From Candidatus Bacteroides merdavium (lineage in GTDB: Bacteria > Bacteroidota > Bacteroidia > Bacteroidales > Bacteroidaceae), in the NCBI GenBank assembly GCA_019116805.1, contig DXAV01000019.1, forward strand, positions 1 to 64,000: 64,000 bases of DNA, written 5' to 3'. Under the pieces are notes generated by a model that had not been told where the DNA came from, made no database searches, and saw nothing but the letters and a program-made list of their open reading frames with translations. The position numbers were made by a program, and so were the translations under genes. Below are positions 33,339 to 42,315 of the stretch, one piece after another. Within the stretch, counting starts at the first letter, position 1. Every line of letters begins with the position of its first letter.

Positions 33339-34640
33339 CTACTCATCGTGCAACGCTTCCGCCGGCTGGATCTGCATAGCCCGGCGGGCAGGATACCACA
33401 CGCCCACGACAATCATCAGTGCCATCAGCAGCCACGAAAGCAGGAGGGTGAGCAGGAAGCGGGGAACGTCGAAAGGCAACTTCTCAACATCCACCAGTTC
33501 TGCCATGCCAAGGTTCAATGCCACAAGAGCGGCAGGCAGGGCGGCCAACGTCAGCAACAGCAGGCCTTCGACCACGAGGCGCACAAAGACACCCCGACGC
33601 GTACTGCCCATCGCCATGCGGAGCGCCACCTCCTGACGGCGGTGCTGCGTACGGAACCAGAAGGTACCGACAACGCCCAGGAAGATGTTCAGCAACAGGA
33701 ACCCCAGGATGCAGAGCTGCGTGCGCACCTCGTTCACATTCTCCAGTTCTTCAATGTATTGCAGCTGGTCGAACGACAGCACATCGAGGATAAAAACATT
33801 TCCTACACGATAGAGGCGATCGGCATCGGCCATCAATGCTTCCACGAAACCATGGTCGGCATCGGGGGTGACGCGTACGCTCAATTGCAGATAGGCGGGA
33901 TTTTCGAACTCAACCATCACCTCGCGCGGCAAGTCTGTAGCAATGAAGGGACCGCCCCACCAATCGGAAGGTTCGAAGTGGCTCCAGCGCATGGGCTCGG
34001 CGATACCTGCCACGCGCATACGGTAATCGTTATCCGGTTTCCACAAAGGTAACTGGCGGCCCAGCAACGGAATGGCATCGGGCATTCTCAGTTCCTTATA
34101 CTTCGCTGTCACGTTGCGCGACAGGATCATCGTTTCCGGGGTCAGTACAGCAGCCAGCGAGTCCGGACTCTTGGTCCACACTGTCCGCCCGTCGGCTCCC
34201 TGCACGGCCACACCCTGAATGCGGAAGAGACGCAAAAAATCGGGCTGTGCCCAGCGATGCATGGCGTGCACGGGGACCGTATCCACGCAGACGGTAAAGC
34301 CGTTACTGCCGTCGCCGTAAGGGATACAGTTCTGCGAAATTGCCACTTCCTCTACGCCGGGACGATGGCGCAGGCGTTCGGCTATTTCCAGCAAGGCATC
34401 CATATCGTCCGCAGCCGTATGGTCGGCTTCGTAAAGAGCGGAATTGGGCGTCAGGCGGTTTACCATCAGGCAATAGCAATGGCGTGTGTCGAAGCCCATC
34501 GGTGCAAAATAAACGCGCGCCGTCACGCAACACCAATCCACGATGTACCACAAAACCACGAAGACAACCAACAGTTCCAAGGCGAGGAAGAAGTTGCTCC
34601 GCCATTCGTTTCGTATTTGAGTAAATAGTTTCTTCATCAT
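33339..34640 (-). CDS. FtsX/MacB-type ABC permease, pair 5 second member
   Basis: 433 residues. The N-terminal helix is ALELLVVFVVLWYIVDW; the cytoplasmic RRQEVALRMAMGSTRR coupling segment precedes the last helices, and the C-terminus reads RRAMQIQPAEALHDE. The start IRNEWRSNFFLALELLVV is nearly shared with the permease at 36296, showing that the pair was duplicated locally. Confidence 0.9.
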   Translation of the reverse strand: MMKKLFTQIRNEWRSNFFLALELLVVFVVLWYIVDWCCVTARVYFAPMGFDTRHCYCLMVNRLTPNSALYEADHTAADDMDALLEIAERLRHRPGVEEVAISQNCIPYGDGSNGFTVCVDTVPVHAMHRWAQPDFLRLFRIQGVAVQGADGRTVWTKSPDSLAAVLTPETMILSRNVTAKYKELRMPDAIPLLGRQLPLWKPDNDYRMRVAGIAEPMRWSHFEPSDWWGGPFIATDLPREVMVEFENPAYLQLSVRVTPDADHGFVEALMADADRLYRVGNVFILDVLSFDQLQYIEELENVNEVRTQLCILGFLLLNIFLGVVGTFWFRTQHRRQEVALRMAMGSTRRGVFVRLVVEGLLLLTLAALPAALVALNLGMAELVDVEKLPFDVPRFLLTLLLSWLLMALMIVVGVWYPARRAMQIQPAEALHDE

Positions 34641-34721
34641 ATCTTTTATTTTTAATTGACAAGTTAACGAGCTAACAAGGCAAGTCCTTGTTGTCTTTAA
34701 CCTTGTTCCCTTGTCAACTGA
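34641..34721. repeat. TTGACAAG/CTTGTCAA intergenic inverted repeat
   Basis: TTGACAAGTTAACGAGCTAAC with CAAGGCAAG on one side and CCTTGTTCCCTTGTCAA on the other form an imperfect hairpin between two permease genes. A lone TTGACAAG also occurs near 36136. Confidence 0.55.
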
Positions 34722-36092
34722 TTAATGAGCCTTCCCATTTATCGCCTCTACAATGTTCATCCTTGACGCACGCCAGGCGGGAATACCCGCGCTGAGCAGG
34801 TTCATCAGCAGGCAGAAGGCAAAAGCAGCCAGAAAAATCCACGGGCTGAGCAAATCGCCCGCCGTCAGGCTGGTCTCGCCCGCCAGATAGGCGTTGGTGG
34901 AGTTACCGAAGAGGAAGCCGTTCAGCACAAAGGTGGCGGCATAGCTCAACGCCAGCCCCAACAGGCCTGCCAGGCAGGTCAGCAGCAGGTTTTCCAGAAA
35001 GACCTGCCGCATCAGTTCATTGGCCGTAGCGCCGAAGGCCTTGCGTACCCCGATTTCAGCCATCCGCTTCCGCATCCGCGACAGGGTCATGCTGCTCAGG
35101 TTGATGGCAGGCACGATGAGCAGGATGAGCATCACCACGACGTAGCGCAACACCACGCCCTGTACGTCGGGTTCCTGGCTCCACGTGCGGTAAAGGTGGG
35201 TGAACTGTGTGTCGGGCTGACCACGGTAGAACACCTCTACCCCATCCTGTGCATCGTTGTACTTCTGTCGCAGGCGTTCACATTCCTCGCGGATAGTGGG
35301 GAAGTCGGCACGGCTATGAGCCAGTATGACGGCGCGCATCGGCCCCATCAGGTTATTGCCCCACGAATTGGCTTCGGCATCGCCGGCCGTATAGGGTATC
35401 CACACCTGAGCATAAGCGTCCGTGGCCAGCATGGAAACGTCGGCCACCACGCCGCACACCTGGAAGTCCACGTGGTTCAGCTCTATGTGCTGCCCGCTGA
35501 CGTCCGTACGCCCAAACAGGCGGCGGGCCACCGAAGCGCCGATGACGGCACGGGGCAAACCGCTGTTCAGGTCGGCTGCCGTGAAAGGTTTGCCGTCGAG
35601 GAAGCGGAACTGGAACACTTGCCAGAAGGCCTCGTCGGTCTGCACCCTGTCGGCCGACATCTTGGCGCCGGCGGGCAGCGAAACACGTACCTTGACGGGA
35701 TTCGATACCAGCGTCACAGCCTCGGCCGTAGTCAGCGTCTTGAAGCATTCGCGACCCGTCTGTACCGACATGCGCGAGTTGGCGGAACTGCCGCTCAGGT
35801 CGCCCTTAGCACGATAGGACATGTTGGGCACATAGAGCGAGCGGCTGCGGTTCACCTCCGGCTCGCAATCGGCCGTGCGCACCCGCAGGGTGATGACGAT
35901 GACCATAATCATGCAGATGGACAACGCAGTGCCCAGCACGGATATCCAGCTGATGACGGGATTCTCGCGCAGGTGGTAAAGGGCCTGCTGGAAGTAAAGC
36001 CTCATCCCTGCCCCTTCTCCCAAGGAGAGGGGAAAGCGGGAAGTATGGAAAGTTTGTTTCATTTTACACGTTTCATTATTTGAATCACTCAA
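34722..36092 (-). CDS. FtsX/MacB-type ABC permease, pair 5 first member
   Basis: 456 residues as the longest frame. Family alignment favours a start at the internal Met of MRLYFQQALYHLRENPVISW (codon 29, base 36008), since the preceding residues (TFHTSRFPLSLGEGAGMRL) do not look like the other first members. The periplasmic domain is followed by MRKRMAEIGVRKAFGATANE and a C-terminus AGIPAWRASRMNIVEAINGKAH, close to that of the permease at 37580. The 203-bp gap upstream contains tandem array 2. Confidence 0.86.
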   Translation of the reverse strand: MSDSNNETCKMKQTFHTSRFPLSLGEGAGMRLYFQQALYHLRENPVISWISVLGTALSICMIMVIVITLRVRTADCEPEVNRSRSLYVPNMSYRAKGDLSGSSANSRMSVQTGRECFKTLTTAEAVTLVSNPVKVRVSLPAGAKMSADRVQTDEAFWQVFQFRFLDGKPFTAADLNSGLPRAVIGASVARRLFGRTDVSGQHIELNHVDFQVCGVVADVSMLATDAYAQVWIPYTAGDAEANSWGNNLMGPMRAVILAHSRADFPTIREECERLRQKYNDAQDGVEVFYRGQPDTQFTHLYRTWSQEPDVQGVVLRYVVVMLILLIVPAINLSSMTLSRMRKRMAEIGVRKAFGATANELMRQVFLENLLLTCLAGLLGLALSYAATFVLNGFLFGNSTNAYLAGETSLTAGDLLSPWIFLAAFAFCLLMNLLSAGIPAWRASRMNIVEAINGKAH

Positions 36093-36164
36093 TTTTCACA
36101 CGTTCGAGCTGACAGTTCTGTCATCTCTTACGCAATTGACAAGTAACAACAAAGCTGTTTATTT

Positions 36165-36274
36165 TTGGTTTACTCGTATTAAACAACCAGTTTACTAGCA
36201 TTAAACTATCAGTTTACCCGTTTTAAACTATCAGTTTATCCGTATTAAACTGACAGTTTATCCACACTAAACTA
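36165..36274. repeat. Tandem array, 22-bp period, five copies (array 2)
   Basis: Units begin at 36165, 36187, 36209, 36231 and 36253. Each carries an inverted repeat AGTTTA-N6-TAAACT-like core, with variable bases confined mostly to the centre. The array lies between two permease genes (36093-36295), where nothing else is visible. Same period as arrays 1 and 3 but unrelated sequence. Confidence 0.88.
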
Positions 36275-36295
36275 AAATAAACTGCTCAAGGTTTC

Positions 36296-37552
36296 TTACT
36301 CATCGTGCAATGCCTCCGCCGGCTGCACCTTCATGGCACGACGGGCAGGAAGCCCGATACCAACACCGATCATGGCGGCGATGAGAACAAACGTGGCGGC
36401 AACACAGAACAACAGGCGCGGCCACTCCAGCGTAGTGCCGTTGCGCCAGCTGTTCAGTTCGAAGTGAGCCAATAGGACGTCGATAATGATGGCAGGCACG
36501 GTGACGATCAGCAGCAGAAAGATACCTTCGCTCATCAGGCGGCCGAACACCGCACCGTCCGTGGCGCCCATCGCCTTGTGCAGGGCAATCTCGCCGCGCC
36601 GTTGCTGCGTGCGGAACCAGAACGTGCCGAGCAGTCCCAGGAAGATGTTGAGCAGCAGGAAGCCCATGCCCACAACCAAGTTGCGCATCTGGCTGGTCTC
36701 GCCTTGCTGGAAGCTGTGGCGGATGTCCTTGAAGCTCTTGATGTCGCTGATGTAGAGATTGCCAATGCGGAACTGCTTCTCGCTGTCGGCCTTCAGGTTC
36801 TCCATAAAGTTCTGGTCCCGGTCGGCACGGACGCGGACGCAGAGCTCGCGGTCGGCGTTCCACCACCCTTCGTCCAGCAGGTTCATGTTGAACACCATGG
36901 AATAGCTGGAACGTGCCTGACTGAAGTCGTCGTAGCGCACATTCTGCAAAGCGGCGCCCAAACGGTACATCTGGGCCGTATCCCCGAACAGATAGAATTC
37001 CTTCTTGCCTACCAGCGACGTCATCGGGACGCTGTACTTGCGATACAGGTTGTCCGAAGCCAGGAAGTCTCCCCGCTCCAATATTTCAGCCAGCTGCTCG
37101 GGCGTCTCGCCACGCGCCCCCCTGTAACGGAACACACGTACAAAGTCGGGCGTCACAATGCGGCGGATGGTCCAGCGGGGCGCATGAAGCGTGTCGTAAT
37201 CCACTTCCGCAGAGCCGTTGCTACCATTATAAGGATAGGAATTTTGTGACAGGCTGACCGCTTCCACCTCGGGGCGGCGGCGCAAGCGCTCCACCAGCTC
37301 GCGCACTTCGTCGGTCTGTTTGTGGGTATCGCTATAGGGGGTATAGTCGGGACTCTTGTCGGTGAGCACGCCCATGGTTATCAGGTAGCAATGCTCCGTG
37401 TCGAAGCCGCGCGGCTCCATATAGGTGGCCAGGCGGCAGTAGAGCAGGTCGATGATGTACCACATCACCACGCTCACCACCAGCAACTCCAGCGCCAGCC
37501 ACAGGTTGCTGCGCCACTCGTTTCGTATTTGGGTAAATAGTTTCTTGTTCAT
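36296..37552 (-). CDS. FtsX/MacB-type ABC permease, pair 4 second member
   Basis: 418 residues. The N-terminal helix is LALELLVVSVVMWYIIDLLY; the coupling segment is QRRGEIALHKAMGATDG and the end is PARRAMKVQPAEALHDE. It follows its partner gene by 27 bases. It is the last gene before the array-2 gap, so a break in the operon here is possible although no promoter stands out. Confidence 0.9.
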   Translation of the reverse strand: MNKKLFTQIRNEWRSNLWLALELLVVSVVMWYIIDLLYCRLATYMEPRGFDTEHCYLITMGVLTDKSPDYTPYSDTHKQTDEVRELVERLRRRPEVEAVSLSQNSYPYNGSNGSAEVDYDTLHAPRWTIRRIVTPDFVRVFRYRGARGETPEQLAEILERGDFLASDNLYRKYSVPMTSLVGKKEFYLFGDTAQMYRLGAALQNVRYDDFSQARSSYSMVFNMNLLDEGWWNADRELCVRVRADRDQNFMENLKADSEKQFRIGNLYISDIKSFKDIRHSFQQGETSQMRNLVVGMGFLLLNIFLGLLGTFWFRTQQRRGEIALHKAMGATDGAVFGRLMSEGIFLLLIVTVPAIIIDVLLAHFELNSWRNGTTLEWPRLLFCVAATFVLIAAMIGVGIGLPARRAMKVQPAEALHDE

Positions 37553-37579
37553 AATGTAATCCTATTTTATACATTCACA

Positions 37580-38872
37580 TCACTGTGCCTTGCCGTTAAT
37601 CGCCTCCACGATATTCATCCGCGACGCCCGCCAGGCGGGAATGCCGGTGCTGAGCAGGTTGAGCACGAAGCAGAAGAGTAACGCCCAGCCGAAAGTGGAG
37701 GCATGTATCAGGATGGAGGCATCGACCACGGGCGGATTGAGCGTAGTGTTCCAGCTCTGCACAAAGAGGGTATCGCCCAACAGGAAGGCAAAGAGAAAGC
37801 TGATTATCAGCCCCAGCACACCTGCCAGCAAGGTGACGATGAAGTTCTCGCCCAGTATCTGCCCCAGCAGTTCCATGCGCGTGCAGCCAAAGGCACGGCG
37901 CACCCCGATTTCCGCCACGCGACGGCGCAGACGGCTCTGCGTCATGCTGCTCAGGTTGATGGCAGGCACGATGAGCAGGATAAGGAAGATGATGAAACGG
38001 GTCCGGCGGGCAGCCGTCACATCCGGCTCCACATTGGCGCCGGCTACCAGGGCATTCTTCTCCTGGTCGTAAGGACGGTTGCGGTTGATAATTTTATAAC
38101 CGTTCTCGCCTATCACCTTATTGAATTCGTCCAACCGCCGGGCTGCCTCCTCGCGGATGGCAGGGAAGTCGCTGCGGTCGCGTGCCAGGATGGTGCAACT
38201 CATCAGGCCCATCAGGTCGTGCTCCCACGTGTTGTTCACCTGGTCGGTCGAGGTATAGGGAATCCACACCTGCGCATAGGCCGTTTCGGCCAGCGTCGAT
38301 ACGTCCTTCACCACGCCGCACACCCTGTAGGGCGCATGGGCCAGCAGGAATTCTTTTCCCACGGCCTTCGTCGTGCCGAACAGCAGGCGCGCCACACTTT
38401 CGGTGATGACGGCCACCGGCCTGCCGGCATCGAACGTAGCCTGGTCGAAAGGCTTACCGTCGGTGAAGGCGAAATCGAACACCGACCAGAACTGACTGTC
38501 CGTCTCGCGCACATCCACCGCCGTAGTGGGCTGGCCGGGCAGGCTGATTGGTTTGGGTAGGGAATAGACCACATAGACGGTGACAGCCTCGGGCGTCGTC
38601 AGCTTGCCGTAGATTTCTTTCAGCGTAGCTGCGCTCCACGGGCCGTTGCTGTTGCCGTCTCCCCACGCTTCGTTAGTAATGCTTCCCCACTTCACGTGCA
38701 GGAAGCGGTTGCGGTTGCTTTCGGGCGCAAAAGGCTCGACCTGCACCTGCTGCATCATCACCACCAGCATGATGAGGAAGATGGAAAGGGCCGTACCCGC
38801 CACCGTCACCCCGCTGATGAGCGGCTGCTGGCGGAGCTGCGCCCAGGCTTGTTGAAAATATTGTTTGATCAT
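37580..38872 (-). CDS. FtsX/MacB-type ABC permease, pair 4 first member
   Basis: 430 residues. It begins MIKQYFQQAWAQLRQQPLISGVTVAGTALSIFLIM split across a short amphipathic stretch and the first membrane helix. The cytoplasmic segment RLRRRVAEIGVRRAFGCTR faces the ATPase and the C-terminus is GIPAWRASRMNIVEAINGKAQ. It is the first permease after the ATPase and GIN-domain genes in the direction of transcription. Confidence 0.9.
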   Translation of the reverse strand: MIKQYFQQAWAQLRQQPLISGVTVAGTALSIFLIMLVVMMQQVQVEPFAPESNRNRFLHVKWGSITNEAWGDGNSNGPWSAATLKEIYGKLTTPEAVTVYVVYSLPKPISLPGQPTTAVDVRETDSQFWSVFDFAFTDGKPFDQATFDAGRPVAVITESVARLLFGTTKAVGKEFLLAHAPYRVCGVVKDVSTLAETAYAQVWIPYTSTDQVNNTWEHDLMGLMSCTILARDRSDFPAIREEAARRLDEFNKVIGENGYKIINRNRPYDQEKNALVAGANVEPDVTAARRTRFIIFLILLIVPAINLSSMTQSRLRRRVAEIGVRRAFGCTRMELLGQILGENFIVTLLAGVLGLIISFLFAFLLGDTLFVQSWNTTLNPPVVDASILIHASTFGWALLFCFVLNLLSTGIPAWRASRMNIVEAINGKAQ

Positions 38873-38971
38873 CTTTTTAATGAAGAATGATGAATGAAGA
38901 ATGAAGAATTTATTATGAAGAAAGGATGTATCGGGTTGCCCGATTCTTCATTCCTCATTCTTCATTCTTAA
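38873..38971. repeat. ATTCTTCATTC palindromic element
   Basis: The arms GAATGAAGAATGAAGAATT and ATTCTTCATTCCTCATTC flank a GGGTTGCCCGAT centre. The right arm supplies the last codons of the GIN-domain gene (…KNEE then stop), so the element has replaced that gene's original 3' end. Confidence 0.75.
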
Positions 38972-39578
38972 TTTTTAATCGTTTCGTATTCACACTGCCG
39001 ATGCCACTGCGCGATATGTCGGCCTCATCGGCACTTCCCCTCAATTCCAGGCTGCCTACGCCGCCCATACGTGCTTTCAGGTAGTCGCAATCGACGTTCA
39101 CCTCGGCACCGCCCACTCCGTTCAGGCTGACGGTGAAGCGGCGGCAGGTCAGGTCGGCTACCTCGGCAGAGCCTACGCCGTTGATGCGAAGCGTGAAGTC
39201 GTCCAGCTTCAAGTGCTCCTTACACTCCAGGTTACCCACACCTGTCAGCTCAACTGCCTCCAGCGTGGGAGCAGTGACATAGAGCTTCAGGCCGTCAATG
39301 TTCTTGACGGACTTTTCTCCCTTCTTGAAACTGATAACCAAGTAGCCGTTCTTCACCTCGGTAGTGGTGAGCTTCACCCATTTTTCCTTGCCCTCCAGGC
39401 GAAGCGAACAGTCATCGCCCTGCGTGAAAATGACATTGGCTACCGACGTTATCCTGATAGATGAGAAATCGTCCACCTTGCGCACTTCGCTCACCTTCTC
39501 GTCCTGCGCCCATGCGCCTACTGCCGCGGCAAAAGCCAGTACCAGCGCCACTACAATTCCTATGATGTTTGTTTTCAT
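38955..39578 (-). CDS. GIN-domain (DUF2807) secreted protein
   Basis: 207 residues. A signal peptide (MKTNIIGIVVALVLAFAAAVGAWA) is followed by a head-GIN auto-transporter-adhesin-like beta-helix (about 35-200) with the family's repeated VTLNGVGS/INGVGSAEV turns. The function of this family is not established. Its place between the ATPase gene and the second permease cluster suggests an exported product or envelope partner of the transporter. Codons for the last five or so residues (IKNEE) come from the palindromic repeat element. Confidence 0.85.
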   Translation of the reverse strand: MKTNIIGIVVALVLAFAAAVGAWAQDEKVSEVRKVDDFSSIRITSVANVIFTQGDDCSLRLEGKEKWVKLTTTEVKNGYLVISFKKGEKSVKNIDGLKLYVTAPTLEAVELTGVGNLECKEHLKLDDFTLRINGVGSAEVADLTCRRFTVSLNGVGGAEVNVDCDYLKARMGGVGSLELRGSADEADISRSGIGSVNTKRLKIKNEE

Positions 39579-39608
39579 TGTCTGTCTGTTTTGTCGGTTT
39601 GTTACACA

Positions 39609-40274
39609 TTATCCTATCTGGCGGCCGTCGAAGAAGCGCACCGTGCGGCTCGTCTGCTTGGCCTGGTCTTCGTTGTGCGTCACCATGACAATGGTACGCT
39701 TGTCTTCCTCGTTCAACTGATGCAACAAGTCCATAACCTCGGCACCCATCTTTGAGTCCAAGTTACCTGTCGGCTCGTCGGCGAGGATGATTTCAGGATT
39801 ACCGATAATGGCTCGGGCAATGGCTACGCGCTGACATTGACCGCCGGAGAGCTGGGTAGGCATGTGGCGCATACGATGACTGAGGCCCACCTTCCGCAGC
39901 ACCTCTTCGGCGAGACGACGACGCTCCTTGGCAGAGACCTTACGATAGAGCAACGGAAGCTCCACATTGTCTATCACGTTGAGCGAGTTGATCAGATGGA
40001 ACGACTGGAAGACGAAGCCCAGATTCTGGTTACGGAAAGCAGCCAGTTCCTTGTCTTTCATACCCTCCACGCGGGTACCGGCTATTTCGATGGTGCCGCT
40101 GGTGGGTGTGTCGAGCAGCCCCATGATGTTGAGCAGCGTGGACTTGCCACAACCCGAAGGTCCCATGATGCTGAGGAATTCGCCCTGCTCTACAGTCAGG
40201 TTCACGTTCTCCAATGCCTGTGTCTCAATCTCGTCTGTACGGTAAATCTTGTTGATACCTGTTAATTTGATCAT
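39609..40274 (-). CDS. ABC transporter ATPase (LolD/MacB type)
   Basis: 221 residues from MIKLTGINKIYRTDE; an ATG two codons upstream (40280) is equally possible. The frame stays open another 43 codons but those read through CACAGAG repeats. Walker A is GPSGCGKST, the signature is LSGGQCQRVAIARAI and Walker B is IILADEPTGNLD; the size and order match LolD/MacB-type ATPases that power FtsX-like permeases mechanically across the membrane. It is the single ATPase for twelve permeases and has its own putative sigma-54 promoter. Confidence 0.95.
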   Translation of the reverse strand: MIKLTGINKIYRTDEIETQALENVNLTVEQGEFLSIMGPSGCGKSTLLNIMGLLDTPTSGTIEIAGTRVEGMKDKELAAFRNQNLGFVFQSFHLINSLNVIDNVELPLLYRKVSAKERRRLAEEVLRKVGLSHRMRHMPTQLSGGQCQRVAIARAIIGNPEIILADEPTGNLDSKMGAEVMDLLHQLNEEDKRTIVMVTHNEDQAKQTSRTVRFFDGRQIG

Positions 40275-40314
40275 GTCCATAATTGTATGTTGTTTATAGT
40301 TATTGTATTCTTTG

Positions 40315-40478
40315 TTTTCACCACAGAGGACACAGAGTTTCACAGAGTTCTCTGTTTTTACCACACGGGGATTTTTTTCTGCTTCCATCCGCATTCTCTT
40401 TTTTACCACAGATTACGCAGATTAACACAGATTTCATCGATCCTTCTGTGATAATCTGTGTAATCTGTGGTGAACTTA
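40315..40478. repeat. CACAGAG / CAGATTACACAGATT repeat element
   Basis: Two nested repeat types lie in the ATPase gene leader: TTCACCACAGAGGACACAGA with its echo ACAGAGTTTCACAGAG, then ACCACAGATTACGCAGATT answered by the complement AATCTGTGTAATCTGTGG, forming a large hairpin. The same family occurs at 48958-49166. Confidence 0.85.
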
Positions 40479-40479
40479 A

Positions 40480-40495
40480 TTCAAAAGTCGTGCCA
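40480..40495 (-). promoter_or_regulatory. Sigma-54-like promoter of the ATPase gene
   Basis: The minus strand reads TGGCACGACTTTTGAA. The -24 element TGGCAC is perfect; the -12 element is TTGA instead of TTGC. Position relative to the inverted repeats (40539-40578) matches that of the stronger promoter at 50464. The leader would be about 190 bases because the CACAGAG-type element lies in it. The rest of the 583-bp gap to 40863 holds the inverted repeats and tandem array 3. Confidence 0.6.
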
Positions 40496-40538
40496 AAACC
40501 AGCCATCCCTGATAATCTGCAAGTTAGCAAAAACGCAG

Positions 40539-40578
40539 GTGTCCGAAAATGAACACCCTGTCCGATTTTGGCGAACAG
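40539..40578. promoter_or_regulatory. Paired inverted repeats, candidate enhancer of the NtrC-type regulator
   Basis: Site 1 is GTGTCCG-N4-TGAACAC (40539-40556); site 2 is CTGTCCG-N7-CGAACAG (40558-40578). Further TGTCC half-sites lie at 40591 and 40605. Site 1 begins 44 bases upstream of the -24 element. The same two-site layout stands before the adaptor gene at 50524-50563. Confidence 0.72.
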
Positions 40579-40693
40579 CCGTTCCTCATTTGTCCGCCCC
40601 GCCCTGTCCAAACGGAAACTAACGGCAGGGGATATAGGAAGCAAGCATCTGATAATCAGAAAGAAGAGTTTCTACCCCCTTCTCACAGGCGGG

Positions 40694-40781
40694 GAAAAGC
40701 TTTCCCTCACCGAGAGAAAGGTCTTCCCTCTAAAAGGGAAAGGCTTTCTCCTTTAAAGGGAAAGGTTTTCTCACGCTGTGG
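40694..40781. repeat. Tandem array, 22-bp period, four copies (array 3)
   Basis: Units start at 40694, 40716, 40738 and 40760; each opens with GAAAGGCTTTC or a close variant, itself a small palindrome, and ends in a variable A/G-rich half. It lies between the 3' end of a permease gene and the enhancer-like sites of the ATPase promoter. Confidence 0.85.
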
Positions 40782-40863
40782 GAAAAGGCGTATCACGTCG
40801 GGAGAAGAGAAGTCCCGTGCCGGAAGACCGGCGCCCCAATGCAGGGACAGCCGGAGCAGGCAC

Positions 40864-42162
40864 TCACTCGTCTCTCAACGCCTCGGTAGGCGGAATGCTG
40901 CTGATGCGGCGCGCAGGGATGTAAATACCTACCAGCACGACGACCAGCAGAATGAGGTAGATGATGAGCGACACGATGACGAAATGCTGCCCGAAGTGAT
41001 CCACCCAGCAGGGCATGGTGCTCTTCATCCAGGCGCTGCCCCGATGCAGCCCCTCGCTGAGCCCGTATTGCAGGTAGAGGAAACAGCCCGCCAGCGTGGC
41101 CACCGTCGTGAGCACCATGCCCTCGCCCAGCAGCTGGAGGCGGATGCGGCGCGGTGTGGCACCGTAGGACAGCATCACGCCCACTTCCTCGCGGCGCGTG
41201 CGCGTCTGCAGCCAGAAGGTACCAATGACACCCAGGCAAAGGTTGACGAGGAAGAACAGGGCGATGCTCAGGTTGCGGCGATAGACCGACGTGGAAGTGA
41301 AGAACTCGCCCGAGGCAATGAGGTCGTCGTACGACTGGAGCTCGCGGGCATAGAGATTGCCCGCCCGCATCTGGCGGAGCATCCACGGCTTGAACTCGTG
41401 CAGGAAGCGGTCCATGCTGACCCCGTCCTTCAGGCGGATGACGATGTGCATATCTTCCAGCGTCGAAAGGATGTCCGGATGCAGTTCGGGCACGAAGGCC
41501 ACAGGGATGGGGCGCCAGTCGTTGGCATACTTGAAGGCCTCCACCACGCCCACCACCGGGTTGTAGAGCGTATCTCCCTGCCGGGTCTCCCAGCAGCGTT
41601 GCCGGTTGTAGGCGCGGGTGTGGAACAACCTTTCCATCGCGTCCTCGGTCACGACGATATCCGATTCACGATAGGCATAGTCCGACAACTGCTGCGCCGT
41701 CGGGCTGCCCTGCCCTGGCCGGAAGCCATACGTCTCGAAGAAGTGGGTGTGAGGCCAGAAGTAAACATGCAGGACGTCGAGCTGCGTCGAGTCGCCCTCC
41801 GCCGTCAGGGTAGAACTGCTGTTTCCCATCGAGCCCGGATAGACAAAGGAGACGAGCGGCGTAGCCTGCCCCACATCGGGATGCTGGCGGGCCCGCTCCA
41901 CGAGGTTCAGATAGGCCTGCATCATCGAGGCAGAGTCGGCAGCCTGGTCGTCATAGCCCGACGCCTGCGGCTGGAGTGCGGCCACAGACACCATGCAGAG
42001 GCGGTTGGCATCGTAGCCAAGCGGAAGGTGACGGTCGTAGGTCACCACAATGACGGGGTCGAAGATAATCCATGAGAGGACAGCGACCAGTATCAGTTCG
42101 GCCAGCAGCCAGCCGTTGCGGCGGCGACGGGTCCATAGGGTTTTCAAGATAAGGGTAAACAT
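40864..42162 (-). CDS. FtsX/MacB-type ABC permease, pair 3 second member
   Basis: 432 residues. Arg-rich start (LWTRRRRNGWLLAELILVAV), then a MacB-type periplasmic domain, a TRREEVGVMLSYGATPRR coupling segment and the end PARRISSIPPTEALRDE. Its closest relative in the window is the permease at 43683 (same start and end), indicating duplication of the whole pair. Last gene of the upstream permease cluster; the 583-bp gap with array 3 follows. Confidence 0.9.
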   Translation of the reverse strand: MFTLILKTLWTRRRRNGWLLAELILVAVLSWIIFDPVIVVTYDRHLPLGYDANRLCMVSVAALQPQASGYDDQAADSASMMQAYLNLVERARQHPDVGQATPLVSFVYPGSMGNSSSTLTAEGDSTQLDVLHVYFWPHTHFFETYGFRPGQGSPTAQQLSDYAYRESDIVVTEDAMERLFHTRAYNRQRCWETRQGDTLYNPVVGVVEAFKYANDWRPIPVAFVPELHPDILSTLEDMHIVIRLKDGVSMDRFLHEFKPWMLRQMRAGNLYARELQSYDDLIASGEFFTSTSVYRRNLSIALFFLVNLCLGVIGTFWLQTRTRREEVGVMLSYGATPRRIRLQLLGEGMVLTTVATLAGCFLYLQYGLSEGLHRGSAWMKSTMPCWVDHFGQHFVIVSLIIYLILLVVVLVGIYIPARRISSIPPTEALRDE

Positions 42163-42312
42163 AAAAATGAAGAATGAAGAATGAAAAATGAAGAATTTAT
42201 ACGAATGAGGAATTTATAGAAATGAGGAATGAAGAATTTATACGAATGAGGAATGTCAATGTCAGCATCCGCATGGCAATTCTTCATTCTTAATTCTTCA
42301 TTCTTCATTAAA
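42163..42312. repeat. ATTCTTCATTC palindromic element, expanded
   Basis: Left part repeats GAATGAAGAATGAAAAATG and TTTATACGAATGAGGAA (twice); right part is AATTCTTCATTCTTAATTC and TTCATTCTTCATT. The arms can pair into a long hairpin in the 153-bp gap between permease genes. Confidence 0.85.
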
Positions 42313-42315
42313 TAA

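Noticed and set aside
36165-36274. CRISPR array
   Set aside because: Units abut with no unique spacers and have a 22-bp period; no cas genes in the window.
40281-40409. Upstream extension of the ABC ATPase
   Set aside because: The extra residues translate CACAGAG repeats; conserved ATPases begin near MIKLTGINK.
40549-42075. 508-codon plus-strand frame
   Set aside because: It is antisense to a permease gene and runs through array 3; no family resemblance.
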